Assembly (NCBI GenBank): GCA_963787645.1
Contig: CAWBDS010000003.1
Location: 930,001 to 994,000, forward strand
DNA: 64,000 nucleotides
Source: Palsa-504 sp963787645
Lineage (GTDB): Bacteria; Actinomycetota; Actinomycetes; Streptosporangiales; Streptosporangiaceae
Direction of reading: 5' to 3'
Below the pieces are notes generated by a model. That model was not told where the DNA came from and did not search any database. It worked only from the letters and a program-made list of their open reading frames with translations. Positions within the stretch are counted from its first letter, which is position 1, and every line of letters begins with the position of its first letter. The position numbers were made by a program, and so were the translations under genes. Positions 27,288 to 35,851 of the stretch are shown here, piece by piece.

Positions 27288-27644
27288 TCACTGGTCCTGA
27301 ACCAGCCCGAGGACGTTGCCGTCCGGATCGGTGAAGGTAGCCACCAGGCGGCCGCCGCCGACGTCACGAGGGGACTCCTTGACGCTGGCTCCAGCGGCAG
27401 TCACCTCAGCCAGCTTGCCCTCGATGTCGGCCACGTGCCAGTAGGCCACCGGGGAGGTCAAGCCCTGCGCGGCGGCGTTCGGCACCAGGCCGATCTGCTG
27501 GCCCGCGGCCTCGAAGCCGACGTAGTAGGGCGCGTCGCTCTGCGGTGGCACGCCGAGCAGGGCCTCGTAGACCGGCTTGGCCTTGGCCAGGTCGGTCACG
27601 GGGTGCAGGATGGTCTTGACTCCCTCGGTGGCAGAGCCGCTCAT
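27288..27644 (-). CDS. VOC-family protein (glyoxalase/bleomycin-resistance fold)
   Basis: About 118 residues; ATG at 27644 follows AGGAG at 5 nt. A vicinal-oxygen-chelate fold: ILHPVTDLAKAKPVYEALLG, YWHVADIEGKLAEVTAAGA, and FTDPDGNVLGLVQD. Substrate unknown. It lies just upstream of the UvrA-like gene and is probably co-transcribed. Confidence 0.85.
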   Translation of the reverse strand: MSGSATEGVKTILHPVTDLAKAKPVYEALLGVPPQSDAPYYVGFEAAGQQIGLVPNAAAQGLTSPVAYWHVADIEGKLAEVTAAGASVKESPRDVGGGRLVATFTDPDGNVLGLVQDQ

Positions 27645-27729
27645 GGTCACTCCTGATGTCGTAGGTTCCTGATCAGGAGTCAGGCTAGTTGCGGCTCGGT
27701 AACCGGCGCTTCTCCATTCCTGATCTGTG

Positions 27730-28287
27730 TCAGCCCGTGGCGGTGACCGGCCGGTAGACGTGGATAACCGTCCCGTCAGGAAAGCTCTTGGCCTCGGCGA
27801 GATCCACGCGCAGCGGCTTGGCCAGGTCTTTGAACAGCGGCTTGCCGCCGCCCAGGGCCACGGGCAGGATGACCAGACGGTACTCGTCGATCAGGCGCTG
27901 CCTGGATAGCGCCTGCACGAAGGCGGCGCCGCCGTGAGCCATGATCTCGCCGTCGGTGTCGCCCTTCAGCGCCGCTATCTCCGTGGTCAGGTCGCCGCGG
28001 GCGATCCGGGAGCCGGGCCATCCGGCGGCGGGCAACGACGTGGAGAAGACCACCTTGGGCAGGTTGTTCATGAAGTCCGCGTAGTCACCGGTCTGCTTCG
28101 GCCAGTAACTGGCCATCTCCTCGTAGGTGACGCGGCCCATAATGTGGGTTCCGACCCGGCGCAAGGACGCGACCTTCCAGGCGCGCACGTCCGGATGCTC
28201 GGGCGGCAGGCCCCAGTCACCTTCGCCGCCCGGTCCCGCGACGTAGCCGTCCAGCGTGACGCCCATCTGCAAGACCACTTGCCCCAT
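27730..28287 (-). CDS. RibD/dihydrofolate-reductase-like protein
   Basis: 185 residues from ATG 28287, which has a GAAAGGAG ribosome site. This is the RibD C-terminal fold: LQMGVTLDGYVAGPGG at the start, IMGRVTYEEMASYWP, KGDTDGEIMAHGGAAFVQAL, and DEYRLVILPVALGGGKPLF. Proteins of this type bind NADPH and reduce pteridine-like or other substrates; the true substrate is unknown. It is divergent from the LysR gene, which may control it. Confidence 0.85.
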   Translation of the reverse strand: MGQVVLQMGVTLDGYVAGPGGEGDWGLPPEHPDVRAWKVASLRRVGTHIMGRVTYEEMASYWPKQTGDYADFMNNLPKVVFSTSLPAAGWPGSRIARGDLTTEIAALKGDTDGEIMAHGGAAFVQALSRQRLIDEYRLVILPVALGGGKPLFKDLAKPLRVDLAEAKSFPDGTVIHVYRPVTATG

Positions 28288-28380
28288 CGGTACTCCTTTC
28301 GTTCTCTTGATCGCCGACGATGGCGTACGCTTCCACGGCCGAGGCACCGCGTCCAATACATGCGGTCATAACCTGATGGC

Positions 28381-29283
28381 ATGGACGTCGACACCCGGCT
28401 GCTGCGCTACTTCGCCGCCGTGGCCGCCGAGGGAAACCTGACCCGCGCGGCACGGCGGCTGTTCGTGTCCCAGGCCCTGACCAAGCAGATCAAGCAGCTG
28501 GAGACCCAGCTGGACGTGCGGCTGTTCACCCGGTCCCAGGCCGGGATGACCCTCACCCCGGCGGGTCAGGCGCTGGCCGACCGGGCCCCCGCCGTGCTGG
28601 CCGCCTGGAACCAGGCGCTCCGGGAGACCAAGGCCGCCGCCAGCCGCGATGCCCGGGTGCTGCGGGTCGGCTTCATGTCCAGCGCCGCCAACGAAGCCAC
28701 CCAGCAGATCATCGCGGCGTTCGGCCGGCTTCGCCCGGACTGGCGAGCGGAAATGCGGCAGGGCGCCGTGTCCGACCCCACCGCCGGACTGGCCAGCGGC
28801 GACGCCGACGTCGCCCTGCTGCGGCTGCCGTTTCCAGGTCAAGACGAGATGCGGATCGAAATACTGCTCGCCGAGCCGCGCTGGGTCGCGCTCCCCGCTA
28901 GCCATCGGCTCGCCGCCTGCGACGAGGTCGCCTTCTGCCAGCTGTGGGATGAGCCCTTCCTCGCCGCCCCGGCGGAAACCGGCTTCTGGCGCGACTACTG
29001 GCTGGCCACTGACGAACGCCAGGGTCACCCGGTCCGCATCGGATTCGTCACCGACCAGCCCGACACCTGGCTGACCGCGATCGCTAACGGCCACGGCATC
29101 GCCCTGACTCCGGAGTCAGCGGCCCGCTACTACGCGCGCCCCGGCATCACCTACCGGCCCGTCACCGGCGTCAGCCCCAGCCAGGTCGGCGTCGCCTGGC
29201 CGCCCGCCAACGACGCCGACCCGGTGGTCCGGGACTTCGTTCGCTGCTGCCTGGACAACAAGCCGGCAGCGCAGGGTTTATGA
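28381..29283 (+). CDS. LysR-family transcriptional regulator
   Basis: 300 residues. The N-terminal winged helix (VDTRLLRYFAAVAAEGNLTRAARRLFVSQALTKQIKQLE) is typical LysR, followed by the effector-binding domain (LRVGFMSSAANEA onward). It is divergent from the RibD-like reductase across ~94 bp, the usual LysR arrangement, suggesting that it regulates that gene and itself. Confidence 0.92.
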   Translation: MDVDTRLLRYFAAVAAEGNLTRAARRLFVSQALTKQIKQLETQLDVRLFTRSQAGMTLTPAGQALADRAPAVLAAWNQALRETKAAASRDARVLRVGFMSSAANEATQQIIAAFGRLRPDWRAEMRQGAVSDPTAGLASGDADVALLRLPFPGQDEMRIEILLAEPRWVALPASHRLAACDEVAFCQLWDEPFLAAPAETGFWRDYWLATDERQGHPVRIGFVTDQPDTWLTAIANGHGIALTPESAARYYARPGITYRPVTGVSPSQVGVAWPPANDADPVVRDFVRCCLDNKPAAQGL

Positions 29284-29307
29284 GCCCAGCCTGCCGCGCG
29301 CCGGGGT

Positions 29308-29673
29308 TCAGGCGCTGGGGGTGAGGATCGCGAGGTGCTCAGCGGCGGACAGGCGCACCTCATCCCCGACCGCCCGGTCGCGGGCGATGGCCAGGCAAGC
29401 CGGCGCCGCGTGCTGCGGATCCACATCCGTGAGCAACTCGGCGGCCGACAGCCGCACCTCGTCACCAACCGACCCGTCTTGAGCGATGGCCAGGCAAGCC
29501 GGAGCGGCACTGCGCGGGTCCACGTCGGCGAGCAACTCGGCGGCGGACAGGCGCACCTCGTCACCGACCGACCCGTCACAGGCGATGGCTGAGAAGGCTT
29601 CGGCGGCGGCGCGGGGGTTGCGTTCGGCGAGCTGCTCGGCCGCGGCAATGCGGTCCTCGTCGGCTTCGTACAT
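29308..29673 (-). CDS. HEAT-like repeat protein with near-identical 33-residue repeats
   Basis: 121 residues built from about 3.7 helical repeats. Two central units are almost identical (GDEVRLSAAELLADVDPR and GDEVRLSAAELLTDVDPQ, each followed by AAPACLAIA), and the first and last are diverged or partial. The DNA repeats have a 99-bp period, so recent unit duplication is likely. HEAT/armadillo-type solenoids bind other proteins. It may be a fragment of a longer repeat protein. Confidence 0.6.
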   Translation of the reverse strand: MYEADEDRIAAAEQLAERNPRAAAEAFSAIACDGSVGDEVRLSAAELLADVDPRSAAPACLAIAQDGSVGDEVRLSAAELLTDVDPQHAAPACLAIARDRAVGDEVRLSAAEHLAILTPSA

Positions 29674-29811
29674 GGCGGTGTCCGCTTTCTCTTCGAGATC
29701 GGCTCCCTCTATGTCCAGTCTCCCGGGCGAGCCAGCCGCCGGCCATGAAGGAAGCCCCCGGCTTGGCTTTGGCGTTAACCCCCGCTGCGTCTCCTAGCGT
29801 CGTCAGGTTTA

Positions 29812-29847
29812 CCTTGACGCGAAGCGGTCGTCAAGGATACCTTGACG
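29812..29847. promoter_or_regulatory. Palindromic operator over a probable leaderless promoter
   Basis: CCTTGACG occurs at 29812-29819 and 29840-29847, and its complement CGTCAAGG at 29829-29836. The last two make a perfect 8-3-8 palindrome (CGTCAAGGATACCTTGACG). TTGACG (29814-29819) and TACCTT (29838-29843), 18 bp apart, fit -35 and -10 elements, with the -10 only 6 nt before the ATG at 29850. The transcript would then be leaderless. A dimeric regulator bound here would block RNA polymerase, most simply the encoded HTH protein. Confidence 0.6.
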
Positions 29848-29849
29848 AT

Positions 29850-30212
29850 ATGACTGGGGCTAGAAACTCGACGACGGATATCTTGTGCTGCTCGTTTTGC
29901 AGCAAGGACCACGAAGCGGTCAGCAAGCTGGTGGCCGGACCGGGCGTGTACATCTGTAACGAGTGCGTGGATCTGTGCAACCACATCCTGGCCGAGCAGC
30001 CGGCCCCTACGATCAGCGGGTGGAGCGAGCGGCCAGATGACGAGCTGCTCGCGAGCCTGGCACGGGTGCAGGTGGTCGCGTCCCAGATCGATGCCGCGGT
30101 GCACGACCGGGTGGACCTCCTGCGCGGCCGGGGGGTCAGCTGGACGCGGATCGGCGAGGCGCTCGGCGTATCGAAGCAGGCCGCGTGGGAGCGGTTCTCC
30201 GGCGAGGACTGA
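29850..30212 (+). CDS. ClpX-type C4 zinc-finger protein with C-terminal HTH
   Basis: 120 residues. Residues ~13-45 are a ClpX-type zinc finger (CSFCSKDHEAVSKLVAGPGVYICNECVDLCNH, two CxxC pairs), not attached to any ATPase. The C-terminus (GVSWTRIGEALGVSKQAAWERF) is a helix-turn-helix. This domain pair is recurrent in actinobacteria and probably regulatory. The ATG at 29850 is preferred over an upstream frame to 29745 because of the promoter geometry described for 29812-29847. Autoregulation is my inference. Confidence 0.8.
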   Translation: MTGARNSTTDILCCSFCSKDHEAVSKLVAGPGVYICNECVDLCNHILAEQPAPTISGWSERPDDELLASLARVQVVASQIDAAVHDRVDLLRGRGVSWTRIGEALGVSKQAAWERFSGED

Positions 30213-30270
30213 CCGGTGGCCGGCGCGGCCGAGACGGCGCGAGTGGCGCGAATCCGGTTAGATTTGCCGG

Positions 30271-30747
30271 GTGGAGGTCACCATCCGGGCCTACGAACCG
30301 CGGGACGCGGCCGGCCTGGCCGACGTCTTCTTCCGGTCAGTCCGGGAGGTGGCGCGGGCCGAGTACACGGCCGACCAGGTGAGCGCCTGGGCCGCGGAGC
30401 CCAGGACCGCCGAGTGGGCGCACGGCGAAGCCACCGACGGCCGTCTGGTCCTGGTGGCCGCCGACGAGGATGACCGGCCCGTCGCCTATATCGATCTTGA
30501 ACCGGACGGGCACGTCGACCGCCTGTTCTGCGCACCCGAGGCGGCCGGGCAGGGGATCGCGTCGCGGCTGTACGACGCCGTGGAGGAAGCCGCCCGTGAG
30601 CGGGGCATCACGCGCCTGTTCACCGAGGCCAGTGAGCTCGCCAGGCGCGTGTTCGAGCGCAAGGGTTTCGCGGTGGTGGAACGACAGGACCTGGTGATCC
30701 GCGGCGTGGCCATCCACAACTACCGGATGGCCAAGACCCTGGACTAG
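30271..30747 (+). CDS. GNAT-family N-acetyltransferase
   Basis: 158 residues starting with GTG at 30271. The GNAT core is visible: VTIRAYEPRDAAGLADVFF, YIDLEPDGHVDRLFCAPEAAGQGIASRLYDAV (acetyl-CoA loop AAGQGIAS), then FTEASELARRVFERKGF. It acetylates an unknown amine. The 3' end overlaps the convergent gene by about 4 nt. Confidence 0.88.
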   Translation: MEVTIRAYEPRDAAGLADVFFRSVREVARAEYTADQVSAWAAEPRTAEWAHGEATDGRLVLVAADEDDRPVAYIDLEPDGHVDRLFCAPEAAGQGIASRLYDAVEEAARERGITRLFTEASELARRVFERKGFAVVERQDLVIRGVAIHNYRMAKTLD

Positions 30748-31469
30748 CCGGCCTGCGGTCCGGCTCCGCGGGCCCACGCCTGGCTCAGTGCGAGGATCTC
30801 GGCGGGACTGTTCTCCCGCGCGATATACGGGATCTCCAGCGCGTAGCGCATCCGCTCGCGCGGAATCCGGCGATGGACCTCGGCGACGTCTTCGAGGATC
30901 ATGCCGTAGAGCTCCGTCCCCGCCATGCAGAAGACATCGATCAGCACCGGCCGGTCGCCGGCCCTGAAGATGTGGTCGTCGTCCAGGTCGCACCGGCCCC
31001 ACCAGGGCGTCGACCTCCGGTATTCCGCGTCGATCAGCCGCGCGACCCGGCTCACCTCCTGGAACTCCGGATCGCCGGCCCGGTTACGCCACAGGTCGGC
31101 GAACTGCTTGACGACTGGATGGCCAACCGGCGCGACCCACTCCAGGAAGACCACCGAACCGCCGCCTTCGAGATCGGCGGCCAGCTCGATCCGGGGCAGC
31201 CATCGATTGCCGGCGCACTCGCGGCACAGATCCACGAAGGCCGCGTACGCCGGGTCAAACGGGCAGACCCGCGCGGCCAGAGTTCCCTCCGGGGACCGCA
31301 GCGCCACCGCCCAGTCGCCCACCCCGCACGGCACCCAGCCCTGCGTGGCGAGCTCGGCCAGGACCTGGCGATGCGACAGCGACCCCCAGGGCAGGTCAGG
31401 AAGGCCCGCCAGACCTTCGCGCAGTTCAGGCACGGCGGCATGGTATCCATGCACCCCGGCGCGACGCAT
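30744..31469 (-). CDS. Hypothetical protein, possible kinase-like (APH) fold
   Basis: 241 residues with no clear family. GVGDWAVALRSPEGTLAARVCPFDPAYAAF and the later CDLDDDHIFRAGDRPVLIDVF resemble, loosely, the order of motifs in aminoglycoside-phosphotransferase-like folds. A catalytic HxD loop is not obvious, so activity is doubtful. It is followed (upstream on the minus strand) by a methyltransferase gene 22 bp away. Confidence 0.6.
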   Translation of the reverse strand: MRRAGVHGYHAAVPELREGLAGLPDLPWGSLSHRQVLAELATQGWVPCGVGDWAVALRSPEGTLAARVCPFDPAYAAFVDLCRECAGNRWLPRIELAADLEGGGSVVFLEWVAPVGHPVVKQFADLWRNRAGDPEFQEVSRVARLIDAEYRRSTPWWGRCDLDDDHIFRAGDRPVLIDVFCMAGTELYGMILEDVAEVHRRIPRERMRYALEIPYIARENSPAEILALSQAWARGAGPQAG

Positions 31470-31491
31470 CGGATTTATGACCCGCCCGGCG

Positions 31492-32232
31492 TCACGATGC
31501 GGGCTTCTGCCAGACCGAGACGTGCGAGCGGCTGTCGGTGGTGAAAGGCTCTCGGTTCCAGTCGGCCCAGCGGTCGCGCAACCGGAGTCCGGCCAGCTGC
31601 GCCATCAGGTCGAGTTCGGATGGCCATACGTACCGGAACGGGATCGTCCGGTACCCCCCGGTCCCGTCGCTGAACTGGACATAATGACCGCTGTAGCGCT
31701 GGGTGGCGTGGTCAAAGCGGTAGCTGACGATCCGCTCGGGGCCCGCCCGGTAGCCCAGGATGTCCTGCCCGGGCGGCAGCTGGCGCAGGTGCGGGACATT
31801 GGTCTCGATCACGAAGCAGCCGTGCGGGGCGAGGTGCTCGGCGACGTTGCGGAAGCAGGCGACCTGTGCTTCCTGCGAGGTGAGATTGTTGATCGTATTG
31901 AACACCAGGTAAGCCACCGTGAAGGTGCCGTCCACCCGGGTCGTGGCCATGTCGCCGATGGTCACCCCGATATTCTCGCCGCCCGGCTTGCTCCGCAGCC
32001 TGGCCACCATCGCCCGGGACAGCTCGATGCCGTGCACCGGCACGCCGCGCTGGGACAGTGGCAGTCCGATACGGCCGGTACCGATGGCCAGCTCCAGCGC
32101 CCGCCCGCGGCCCGCCAGCTCGGCGAGCAGGGCAACCGCCGGCTCGATGGCCGCCGGCTGGAACATCCGGTCCGCCGGGTCGTCGTAGCCCGCCGCCACC
32201 GGCTCGCCGAAGTAGCCGTCCGGATCATCCAT
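31492..32232 (-). CDS. Class I SAM-dependent methyltransferase
   Basis: 246 residues. Motif I is ALELAIGTGRIGLPLSQRG (~residues 44-62), motif II VHGIELSRAMVARLR, then AYLVFNTINNLTSQEAQVACFRNVAEHLAPHGCFVIE. The N-terminus YDDPADRMFQPAAI is typical of this group. Substrate unknown. It is near, and on the same strand as, the hypothetical and nucleotidyltransferase genes. Confidence 0.88.
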   Translation of the reverse strand: MDDPDGYFGEPVAAGYDDPADRMFQPAAIEPAVALLAELAGRGRALELAIGTGRIGLPLSQRGVPVHGIELSRAMVARLRSKPGGENIGVTIGDMATTRVDGTFTVAYLVFNTINNLTSQEAQVACFRNVAEHLAPHGCFVIETNVPHLRQLPPGQDILGYRAGPERIVSYRFDHATQRYSGHYVQFSDGTGGYRTIPFRYVWPSELDLMAQLAGLRLRDRWADWNREPFTTDSRSHVSVWQKPAS

Positions 32233-32295
32233 GAACTCGGAACCTACTGGACCAGCGCAGTCAGCGGCCAGCCATTTTCCGGTGCGGTCGGGGGA

Positions 32296-32901
32296 TTAAG
32301 GCTGTTCGGGCCACGGCAGGACGGTCAGACTGGGCCATTGGCCGTGCCACCGCGCGGTCTTGGCCTGGTAGACGTGGCGCGGGGCCAGGACCGGATTGGG
32401 CCGCGCGACGAGGTTGAACACGTCGGCGAACCCGTACGGGGCGTAGATGCGCCACCGGCCGCCGGATTCCATGCGGACGCCGAGGCAGGCGATGGTGGCT
32501 TCGAAGGTGTCGATCGCCGCCTCGGTGGATTCATGCGGGCGGCATGGAGTGCCGAACTTCCGCTCGTACCACAGGTGCACCCTGGCTTGGTTGCGGATCT
32601 GCACCGGGGCGGGCAGGCCCGCGAATACCTCATCCCCGGTTTCGATGACCGCGTTCTCCGCGTCCCAGGACAGGTCGGAGCCGTCGAAATAGGCCAGGTC
32701 GTAATCCAGGATGCCCGCCTCGGGCGGCTGGCCGGTAACCACGTTCCACACCGTCTGGTACAGGCACCCCGCGACCACGTACCAGTCCGGCAAGTCCATC
32801 GCCGCCGCCCGGGCCAGGACCTCGGTCAGCGTGCGATTACGGCGCAGCGCGGCCTGGAACTGCACCACCTGCTCGTCGATAGGAAGCCGTCCGGCCCGCA
32901 T
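32296..32901 (-). CDS. Nucleotidyltransferase-family protein
   Basis: 201 residues. The whole length resembles the small nucleotidyltransferase group with AAAMDLPDWYVVAGCLYQTVWN, DYDLAYFDGSDLSWDAENAVIE (acidic DxD-like site), VHLWYERKFG and IYAPYGFADVFNLVARPNP. The target molecule is unknown. The 224 bp upstream contains no recognisable gene. Confidence 0.82.
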   Translation of the reverse strand: MRAGRLPIDEQVVQFQAALRRNRTLTEVLARAAAMDLPDWYVVAGCLYQTVWNVVTGQPPEAGILDYDLAYFDGSDLSWDAENAVIETGDEVFAGLPAPVQIRNQARVHLWYERKFGTPCRPHESTEAAIDTFEATIACLGVRMESGGRWRIYAPYGFADVFNLVARPNPVLAPRHVYQAKTARWHGQWPSLTVLPWPEQP

Positions 32902-33125
32902 GGCCTGATTTGTATCAGGACCGCGCCGATTGTGCCGCCTGGTCCGGCTAGCGTATTCTGCCAGTTGGCAGCCACGTCTGCCTGATCCTAGCTACGCCAG
33001 CCCGGCGCTGGTGGTAGTGCCTGAGGACAAGAGCGGCACAGCCCTCGCGTGGATTCTTTCTTCCATCGTGATCTTCTCTTTGCGGTGGCCAGGCGCCGGG
33101 ACGAAGCCACCGGAGCAGAGGCACG

Positions 33126-33653
33126 ATGACGCACGACAAGATCAAGGCAGCGGCCCGCAAGCGCGTGGCGGAAACCGGCAAGCCGTATGCCGCCGCCCGC
33201 CGCGAGGTCCTCCAGGACCAGGCAGCCGGAGCTGGCGCCTTGTCGTCCACCGCGACATGGTTCGCGGTCGACGACAGCGATATAGACCGGTTCACCCGGT
33301 GGACGGACAGCGTGCTGCGCAGGGGCTCAGGGGGCGGCGTGCAGGTGGACTCCGACGCGTTGCTGGTGCGGGTGCGGTGGGGTGGCTTCCACTTGGACAT
33401 CCCGCGTGGCTCGGTACGCTCGGTCACCCCCTCTGATCGCCAGACCCGGGGCACGATCGGGGTGCACGCCCGGCGAGGCGACTGGCTGGTGAACGGCTCG
33501 CATCAGGGCTTGGTCGAGCTCGTCATCGACCCGCCCTGCGACCTGCCCCGCCAGCCCACCACCCTCTTCCGCAAGATGGAGGTCCGCTCACTGACCATCA
33601 GCCTGGTCGACCCCGACGGCTTCATCGCCGCGGTACAGGCGAACGGAGGTTAG
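33126..33653 (+). CDS. Hypothetical actinobacterial protein
   Basis: 175 residues. The N-terminus MTHDKIKAAARKRVAETGKPYAAARREV is a recurrent helical opening in actinobacterial proteins of unknown function. The rest is beta-rich (LLVRVRWGGFHLDIPRGSV, GVHARRGDWLVNGSHQGLVELVIDPP). No catalytic motif stands out. It is convergent with the GNAT gene. Confidence 0.72.
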   Translation: MTHDKIKAAARKRVAETGKPYAAARREVLQDQAAGAGALSSTATWFAVDDSDIDRFTRWTDSVLRRGSGGGVQVDSDALLVRVRWGGFHLDIPRGSVRSVTPSDRQTRGTIGVHARRGDWLVNGSHQGLVELVIDPPCDLPRQPTTLFRKMEVRSLTISLVDPDGFIAAVQANGG

Positions 33654-33670
33654 GTGTTACCCGTCCGCCT

Positions 33671-34171
33671 TTACGCGAGGGCGATCCAGAATCGGTCTTC
33701 GCCTTGTTTCCGGCCATCAGGCACGCCGCCGTTCGCCAAGATAACTTTGCGGGACGGCGCGTTTCCTGGGTCGCACGTCAACAGGACCCGGTCCAGGCCC
33801 AGGCGGCGGCACTCCGCCAGGCCCGCGGTCAGCATCCGCGTGGCGTGGCCTTGCCGCCGCCAGGGCGCCACGACGTGATACCCGACATGCCCCCCGACCT
33901 CGGCCAGCTCGGGGGTCAGCCGGTGCCGTATCACGAGCGTCCCCAGGTAGTACTCACCGGCGACGTACCAGAGGATCGTTGAGGGCACCCCCCACCGTTC
34001 CTGTACTCCCCGCCGCGCATCAACGAAGCTGGCGAAGTCCTCGCTGGCCGGCCCTAGCCAGTCAGTCGGCGTACCCCTGAGCAGGCAGTCAGCTTGCTCC
34101 CCAACCAGATAGGACGTGCGCACCGCGACGGTTGGCCAGCGCAGTTCAGGAGCCTCAGGAAGATGGATCAT
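33671..34171 (-). CDS. GNAT-family N-acetyltransferase
   Basis: 166 residues. The acetyl-CoA loop is HVGYHVVAPWRRQGHATRMLTAGL, with RVLLTCDPGNAPSRKVILANGG as the following beta-alpha element, a Pat/RimJ-like pattern. Substrate unknown. Confidence 0.87.
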   Translation of the reverse strand: MIHLPEAPELRWPTVAVRTSYLVGEQADCLLRGTPTDWLGPASEDFASFVDARRGVQERWGVPSTILWYVAGEYYLGTLVIRHRLTPELAEVGGHVGYHVVAPWRRQGHATRMLTAGLAECRRLGLDRVLLTCDPGNAPSRKVILANGGVPDGRKQGEDRFWIALA

Positions 34172-34266
34172 GCTCTCCAGCCTTTATGACACCGGTTCCC
34201 CATCGCCACCTGTTATCGGGGCGGGCCCGTGGACACGGCGAAAGGCCCCGCCGCTATGGTGGGCCG

Positions 34267-34701
34267 ATGGCATCGGTCAGGCAGTTCCAGGTCACCTTCG
34301 ACTGCGCGGAGCCTAAGCGCCTGGCTCGATTCTGGTGCGAGGTTCTGGGGTACGTCGTACCACCGCCACCGGAGGGGTTTGCCAACTGGGACGATTTCGA
34401 TCGCACGCTGCCGGCTGAGCAGCAGGGTTCAGCGTTCGCATGCATCGACCCCTCAGGTGCGGGCCCGCGACTGTTCTTCCAGCGCGTCCCCGAAGGCAAG
34501 GTCGTCAAGAACCGGGTGCATCTCGACGTGCGGGTCGGCACCGGGCTCGTGGGCGCAGAGCGCCTGGCCGTACTAGAGGCCGAATGCGCGCGGCTGCTCG
34601 CGCTCGGAGCGGCACGGGTGCGGCTACTGGTTGCCGATGAGTACAACGAGTCGTGCCTCGTGATGCAGGACATCGAAGGCAACGAGTTCGACCTCGACTG
34701 A
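34267..34701 (+). CDS. VOC-family (glyoxalase-like) protein
   Basis: 144 residues from ATG 34267. Typical actinobacterial glyoxalase-like domain: QVTFDCAEPKRLARFWCEVLGY, GPRLFFQRVPEGKVVKNRVHLDV, and VMQDIEGNEFDLD at the end. A longer frame to 34132 shows no similarity. Substrate unknown. Confidence 0.87.
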   Translation: MASVRQFQVTFDCAEPKRLARFWCEVLGYVVPPPPEGFANWDDFDRTLPAEQQGSAFACIDPSGAGPRLFFQRVPEGKVVKNRVHLDVRVGTGLVGAERLAVLEAECARLLALGAARVRLLVADEYNESCLVMQDIEGNEFDLD

Positions 34702-34722
34702 GCGGCCGCGACCGTGGCAGCT

Positions 34723-35724
34723 TTACGAGTCGGCGAGATGGAGCGTGTTGTCCGCGCCGACCGCCAAGACGGCCCGTCCGCCGATCGGAAAGGTAATGAG
34801 CGGGTCCGTGTGGCCGAAGTCCGCGTTGGCTAGCACGGGCAGGCCCGCCAGCCGGTCTTGCCGGGCAACGATCTGCTCCAGCAGTGATCGGGTCACCCGA
34901 CTGGCTTCCTGGAAGCGGCCGATTACCACGCCCTGCACGCCACTGGCATCAGGAAGTTGCAGCAAAGACGTCAGGTTCCGGGCGAAATCCTGCGCGTCGG
35001 AGAGGTAGTCGTCCTCGACCATGAGTACCGCTCCGGCCAGAGACGGCATGTACTCGGTTCCCTTTAGGAGATTAAGGGTGCACAGGTTTCCGCCGACGAC
35101 GCGGCCGGCCGCCTGGCCGGGTCTGAGCGGCCACCACCCGTCATTGTCGTGTACGGTCCGATTGTCCTGGTCGGCGAACCACGCGTCATCAGTCCAGCTC
35201 TGCGCCGGGCGCACCTCGACCGGTCCGTCGTCCAGCAGGGCCTTGGTGAACCACTGCTCGGTCTGCTCGAAGTAGTCGCGCATCCCGAAGCTCGACCAGT
35301 GCGGCCCGGAGTAGGTGATCATTCCAGTCCGGGCGAGAATGGCGTTCTGCACGGCGGTGATGTCCGAGAAACCGCAGAAGACCTTGGGATTGGCGGCAAT
35401 GAGATCCCAGTCCAGGTGCGGAAGCAGTTCGTTGCTGTTGAACCCTCCGATCACCGTGAGGATGCCGGCCACTTCCGGGTCGGCGAACGCCGCGTGCATG
35501 TCCGCGACCCGCGAAGCCACCGATGAGGAGTCAAAGTCGTCTCGCTCGTCCACGTGCTCGCCGAAGGTCAGCCGCAACCCCAGCGCGGCGAAGCGCTTCT
35601 CGATCAGGCCGCTGTGATCGTGTTCGGTGACGAGCGTGCGGCTGCGAGCTGGCGCGATCACCCGTATCGTGTCGCCGCGACGGAGCTTACGAGGCACGAT
35701 GGCGTCTGTTGTAATCACCCGCAC
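34723..35724 (-). CDS. S66-family peptidase (LD-carboxypeptidase / MccF-like)
   Basis: 333 residues. Family motifs are LRRGDTIRVIAPAR near the start, IGGFNSNELLPHLDW (catalytic serine), YSGPHWSSFGM, GGNLCTLNLLKGTEY, LMVEDDYLS (glutamate) and NADFGHTDPLITFPIG (histidine). MccF members cleave microcin C-type compounds and confer immunity; others trim cell-wall LD-peptides. The insertions and length favour the MccF-like branch, but this is tentative. Cytoplasmic, with no signal peptide. Confidence 0.87.
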   Translation of the reverse strand: MRVITTDAIVPRKLRRGDTIRVIAPARSRTLVTEHDHSGLIEKRFAALGLRLTFGEHVDERDDFDSSSVASRVADMHAAFADPEVAGILTVIGGFNSNELLPHLDWDLIAANPKVFCGFSDITAVQNAILARTGMITYSGPHWSSFGMRDYFEQTEQWFTKALLDDGPVEVRPAQSWTDDAWFADQDNRTVHDNDGWWPLRPGQAAGRVVGGNLCTLNLLKGTEYMPSLAGAVLMVEDDYLSDAQDFARNLTSLLQLPDASGVQGVVIGRFQEASRVTRSLLEQIVARQDRLAGLPVLANADFGHTDPLITFPIGGRAVLAVGADNTLHLADS

Positions 35725-35851
35725 AGTATTTCTGAAAGAGGCAGCGATGGCCGCGGCATTTTCGGTGGGTACCGTTCCGTCTTAGTGTCCTGAGTCAGGA
35801 ATCTGCTGGCCGACGGGCGCAGGGCATGGCGACACTGGATTAGGTGGATAA

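Noticed and set aside
29308..29673. 99-bp repeats as a CRISPR array
   Set aside because: Units are coding, directly adjacent, and have no spacer/repeat alternation.
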